From NCBI RefSeq assembly GCF_009649735.1, contig NZ_WJNH01000007.1, positions 186,001-250,000 of the forward strand: DNA of 64,000 nt. Direction: 5' to 3'. The DNA comes from Salinibacillus xinjiangensis (GTDB lineage: Bacteria; Bacillota; Bacilli; Bacillales; Alkalibacillaceae). Below are positions 60,931 through 64,000 of the stretch, piece by piece. Below the pieces are notes generated by a model. That model worked only from the letters and a program-made list of their open reading frames with translations, did no database searches and was not told the DNA's origin. Made by a program: the position numbers and the translations under genes. How positions within the stretch are numbered: position 1 is the first letter of the stretch; every line of letters begins with the position of its first letter.

Positions 60931-62162
60931 ACAAATCGACCGCTAACATTCAATCTGAAGAAAATTTTCCTATTTTTGGAAGAAACCACCAAGTTTTTCG
61001 ATTTATTGGAGGTAACCTCGTATCTTTTTTTGGAGACCAAGTTTACGTGATTGCTTTACCATTAATTGTATTAGCTATAACTGGATCGCCTTTAAGTATG
61101 GGAATTGTCGCAGCATTAGAAAGGCTCCCTATCATTATTCAACCATTTACTGGTGTATTGGCAGATCGATTCAATCGTAAAAAAATATTACTTATTTGCG
61201 ATTTAGGTAGGTTTTTAGTGATAGGACTGATGGGCTCCTTACACTTGATAAATTCCCTGTCTATCTGGGGAATCTACATTGGAGCATTATTAGTAGGTGT
61301 CTTAACTCAAATATATAACACTTCCCAGTTTGCTTCGATACCAAAGTTGGTAAAGAAAAAAGATTTGCAGCTAGTGAATTCAATTAATACAGGAATCTTT
61401 CAAACGGCTGTTTTTATCGGTCCTGGTTTAGGGGGCATAATAATTAGTGTCTTCAATCCTGGTTTAGGGATGATCATTAATAGTTTTAGTTTTCTAGTTG
61501 GTTTTTTCGTAGTTCTTAGTTTGGATATTTATTATTCAATAGAAGAAAAGGAAGCAAAGCGAGAAATAAAGGTCTTGCCCGAGATAAAAGAAGGATTTGC
61601 CTTTGTCATTAAGCATAAAATCCTTTTGTATACGAACCTTGCGATGCTGTTTTCTGTATTTGGTACGACATTATTCCTTACTATGATGATCATCCACTTA
61701 AAATCAACTGTTGGATTTGATTCCGTACAAATTGGTTATATTCTTTCCATTGGTGGACTCGCAGCAATAGGTGGTTCTCTAACAACGAACCTATTAAGAA
61801 AGCATTTTTCATATAGAAGTATTTTGTTTATATCAGGGACCATTGGAGGATTATCAATAATAGCATTTGGATATTCGAACGCCTTTCTTTTTTTAGTGGC
61901 AATGAATGCAGTTGGCACCATTGCAGCTTCCATTATGAGTCCTTGTATCGTAACTATTCGTCAAACTCTTAGCCCAAATCACTTATTAGGTCGTGTCCAG
62001 GCTACTAGTCGTTTTATGACGTGGTTATTAATGCCTGTATCAGCTCTGTTAGCAGGGATAATCGCTGAATATTATGGAACAGAAATTACTATTGCAATTG
62101 GAGGTATTATTGCTACCCTTGCTTCCTTAATTTACTTACATCCTTCTCTTAAGAAAGTTTAA
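60927..62162 (+). CDS. MFS transporter (DHA3-like efflux)
   Basis: 411 residues with 12 hydrophobic helices. The MFS motif A-like loop VLADRFNRKKILLICDLGRF follows helix 2. N-terminus GNLVSFFGDQVYVIALPLIV and GVLTQIYNTSQFASIPKLV match the enterobactin/macrolide efflux (DHA3) group. Translation is coupled to the ArsR-type gene by an ATGA overlap. Substrate unknown, probably a small toxic compound or drug. Confidence 0.9.
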   Translation: MNKSTANIQSEENFPIFGRNHQVFRFIGGNLVSFFGDQVYVIALPLIVLAITGSPLSMGIVAALERLPIIIQPFTGVLADRFNRKKILLICDLGRFLVIGLMGSLHLINSLSIWGIYIGALLVGVLTQIYNTSQFASIPKLVKKKDLQLVNSINTGIFQTAVFIGPGLGGIIISVFNPGLGMIINSFSFLVGFFVVLSLDIYYSIEEKEAKREIKVLPEIKEGFAFVIKHKILLYTNLAMLFSVFGTTLFLTMMIIHLKSTVGFDSVQIGYILSIGGLAAIGGSLTTNLLRKHFSYRSILFISGTIGGLSIIAFGYSNAFLFLVAMNAVGTIAASIMSPCIVTIRQTLSPNHLLGRVQATSRFMTWLLMPVSALLAGIIAEYYGTEITIAIGGIIATLASLIYLHPSLKKV

Positions 62163-62335
62163 CTTTAGTACATTACGGAATTTTAAAATCATATATAGTG
62201 AAAAACGATGTTAGTATTGAACGAAGTAAAGTGAATATCGACGAATAAAGCGAGTAAGCAACCTGAATAAGATGTTAGCAAAATGTTAGCATTGATCAAA
62301 ATGTGGAGGTTGTGACGGGATGTTGCCATATAAAC

Positions 62336-62380
62336 AAAAAGCCTGTAAACATTATTATATCAACGTTTACAGGCTTTTTT
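62336..62380 (-). terminator. Terminator of tRNA-Val
   Basis: AAAAGCCTGTAAAC/GTTTACAGGCTTTT stem with T runs, 8 bp downstream of the tRNA on the minus strand. Confidence 0.9.
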
Positions 62381-62387
62381 AGAAAGA

Positions 62388-62460
62388 TGATTCCGATTGG
62401 GCTCGAACCAACGACCTCCACCCTGTCAAGGTGGCGCTCTCCCAGCTGAGCTACGGAATC
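62388..62460 (-). tRNA. tRNA-Val (anticodon GAC)
   Basis: Full cloverleaf: acceptor GATTCCG/CGGAATC (7 bp), D arm with AGCTGGGA, anticodon stem CCACC/GGTGG with loop TTGACAG (anticodon GAC), variable AGGTC and T arm GTTGG-TTCGAGC-CCAAT. 73 nt; CCA is not encoded. It stands alone between the MFS and DUF3137 genes, followed by its own terminator. Confidence 0.95.
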
Positions 62461-62523
62461 ATGGTTACTATTTTGTTTGGGACAAGAATAAATATAACGT
62501 GTTTTAGGCAATCTGTCAACAAT

Positions 62524-63567
62524 TTAATGGTGTAGTTGAATATTTATGTCTTCAATTAACTTTAATGCTTGATTAATGTCTTCAAAGAAAGAATAGATTA
62601 GCTTTTGATCGGGTTTTTTGTTCAAATCGAATTCAAAATGATTTTGTAGCGTGTTGTGTAGGAAGTACATTTTTCCGTCCTTAAATGAAAAGTATGGGAC
62701 AACTTTTTTGATGAGACTGTCTGGGACGTGTTTGATCCGATTAGTGGCTTTTTCCTGAGAAGATTGGATAAAGGTTAATAGTTCATCAATAAAGTCATGT
62801 GTTAAGAGGGTTTTAGCTTGAAATTCATCGTTAGTTTTCACTGTGAAGCTCTCATGAAATTCTTCGTGACCTAGGTCAATTTCAGTAAGCTCTGGGTGCT
62901 TTCGGAAGATGTTGAATTTTTTAAACTGGAACTGCTTAGATTTCTTTTCGTTAGGGTGGATGATGGTGGTTCCCTTAAAATGTTTGTCAAATTCAACTTC
63001 AAAGAATAGCCCTTGAAAGACGACGCTTTTGTGAACAGTGTTCGTGTCATGATCTGGACCTGACCTATCAGATTCTACGTGTAAGGCTTCCACTTCAGAA
63101 AAGGCAATTTGGGTTCGATGAAAATGACCCTTGTATACTTCCCCGTAGATTAAATCATCTCCATTGTATTCGTTATATTGATTTTCAAAAATTCCTGTGT
63201 CCTGAAAAGTACTTTCAGGGATATGTTGGCCGGGTTCGTAAGTGAAATTGGGATTGATGAAGCTTACAATTTCTTTCACAATTTTTTGTTTCATCATGTC
63301 TCCAAATTTATCGTATGTTTTTCCGATTTTCGAAAAGCCGATGCCTATAATTACAACTGTGATCACGTAACAGAGAACAGAGTACCATTTCGGCACGAGC
63401 TGTGCGATAACAATGGGTGGTATTGCTGCAATTAGAAAGAAAATAAGCTGTTTGTTCCGTCGTTGTTTTAACTGCAATCTTTGATCCTCTAAGCGATCAA
63501 TTTCGCTTTTTAAATTCTCCTCAAAAAACTGATCAAACTCCTTTTGTGTTTTTGATAATTTACTCAC
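62524..63567 (-). CDS. DUF3137 domain protein
   Basis: 347 residues. N-terminal coiled coil (EFDQFFEENLKSEIDRLEDQ), two membrane helices (QLIFFLIAAIPPIVIAQLV and SVLCYVITVVIIGIGFSKI), then a large cytoplasmic or surface DUF3137 domain with KGHFHRTQIAFSEVEALHVE and KSVVFQGLFFEVEFDKHFKG. GTG start with TAGGAG 8 bp upstream. Monocistronic. Function unknown. Confidence 0.8.
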   Translation of the reverse strand: MSKLSKTQKEFDQFFEENLKSEIDRLEDQRLQLKQRRNKQLIFFLIAAIPPIVIAQLVPKWYSVLCYVITVVIIGIGFSKIGKTYDKFGDMMKQKIVKEIVSFINPNFTYEPGQHIPESTFQDTGIFENQYNEYNGDDLIYGEVYKGHFHRTQIAFSEVEALHVESDRSGPDHDTNTVHKSVVFQGLFFEVEFDKHFKGTTIIHPNEKKSKQFQFKKFNIFRKHPELTEIDLGHEEFHESFTVKTNDEFQAKTLLTHDFIDELLTFIQSSQEKATNRIKHVPDSLIKKVVPYFSFKDGKMYFLHNTLQNHFEFDLNKKPDQKLIYSFFEDINQALKLIEDINIQLHH

Positions 63568-63731
63568 TGTATCTACTCCTATCTCAGATGAAATTCGTGC
63601 TCATGCTTCTATCATAGATAAGAAAAGAGGAGATGGAAATTATACTTTAGTATAAAATTAAACAGGTTTAGCAGGAATATGGAAGATGTGGACAGAAAAG
63701 TTGTTGTATCAAATAAAAGGGGGAGATGGCG

Positions 63732-64000
63732 TTGGAATTTCCAACATTGGAAACAGACCGCCTGGCTTTAGTTCGTATGACTAATCATTATCTTCACAGC
63801 TATTACGATATTATGTCTAGAGATGAAGTAACGAAATATTATAGCATGGAAAGCTTGAAAAGTGTGGAGGATGCTGAGAACATTATATCCTCGATGAAAA
63901 CTACTTTTGAGAGTGGAAGAGGAATTCGTTGGGGAATCGTCCTAAACGATAAAGATAAATTTGTTGGTACGATTGGTTTAAACCATCTTAATACATATAG
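63732..64000 (+). CDS. GNAT acetyltransferase (RimJ/RimL type), 3' end off the window
   Basis: About 89 residues are present: LEFPTLETDRLALVRMTNHY is the typical start of RimJ/RimL-like N-acetyltransferases, followed by MSRDEVTKYYSM and GRGIRWGIVLNDKDKFVGTIGL (in part). The TTG at 63732 is chosen (GGGGGAG 6 bp upstream); ATG 63726 is only 2 bp from that site. The acetyl-CoA loop lies beyond position 64000. Confidence 0.85.
   Translation, partial: MEFPTLETDRLALVRMTNHYLHSYYDIMSRDEVTKYYSMESLKSVEDAENIISSMKTTFESGRGIRWGIVLNDKDKFVGTIGLNHLNTY

Overview
The window looks like chromosomal DNA of an endospore-forming member of the Bacillaceae (Firmicutes, low GC). Evidence: AGGAGG-type ribosome binding sites, many TTG/GTG starts, a GerA-type germinant receptor operon, a CotO-like coat protein, YjcZ-family sporulation micropeptides with SigK-type promoters, and gene blocks arranged as in Bacillus subtilis (prpE...cotO...yjcH-yjcG-yjcF; ykoP/ykoQ/ykoN). 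No prophage, plasmid replication gene, intact insertion sequence or CRISPR array was seen. Species cannot be named from the sequence.

Layout. 0-9 kb: truncated prpE, a RodA-like SEDS protein, mgtE, cotO and small spore-associated or unknown genes, an MBL hydrolase, a DUF421 protein, yjcF-yjcG-yjcH and a PgpA/YutG-type protein. 9-19 kb: a DUF3298 protein, an SH3b/C39 lipoprotein, a decayed membrane gene, a PAS-GGDEF-EAL-PilZ protein behind a c-di-GMP-I riboswitch, ykoP, ykoQ, ykoN and an aldo/keto reductase. 19-26 kb: germinant receptor operon (A, C, small two-helix D-like protein, B), a CBO0543 protein, and four YjcZ-like micropeptides with a Gly/Tyr-rich protein. 26-32 kb: a ThDP enzyme with an aldehyde dehydrogenase, glutamate dehydrogenase, and a DUF3231 protein. 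32-35 kb: an ArsR-controlled permease locus with two Cys-rich micropeptides. 35-45 kb: MazG-like protein, ABC exporter, membrane protein, ECF sigma/anti-sigma pair, flavin reductase with luciferase-like monooxygenase, azoreductase, DinB protein, globin remnant. 45-51 kb: LVIVD propeller protein, membrane-anchored PQQ quinohemoprotein dehydrogenase, and PQQ sugar-dehydrogenase-like protein. 51-64 kb: two nucleotidyltransferase-like genes, an alkyltransferase-like protein, CAP protein YlbC, TetR/MMPL/YhgE-like export locus, ArsR/MFS operon, tRNA-Val, DUF3137 protein and a truncated GNAT gene.

Four intergenic repeat families stand out. Family A (GGGGACNGNCCCC core flanked by TTTAAAG) occurs at six loci between 16 and 33 kb. 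Family B (TTTAGC/TTCAGC words every 15-30 bp) occurs at five loci, including a near-identical 139-bp tandem duplication at 29.6-29.9 kb. Family C (GACGTGATTA words) is at 49.5-49.8 kb, and family D (two ~60-bp units) is at 54.5-54.6 kb.

The systems most worth following up are the PQQ/quinohemoprotein cluster, the ArsR locus with repeated ATCAA-N6-TTGAT operators and Cys-rich micropeptides, the YjcZ micropeptide array with matching SigK-type promoters, and the c-di-GMP riboswitch in front of an EAL protein whose GGDEF motif is degenerate.
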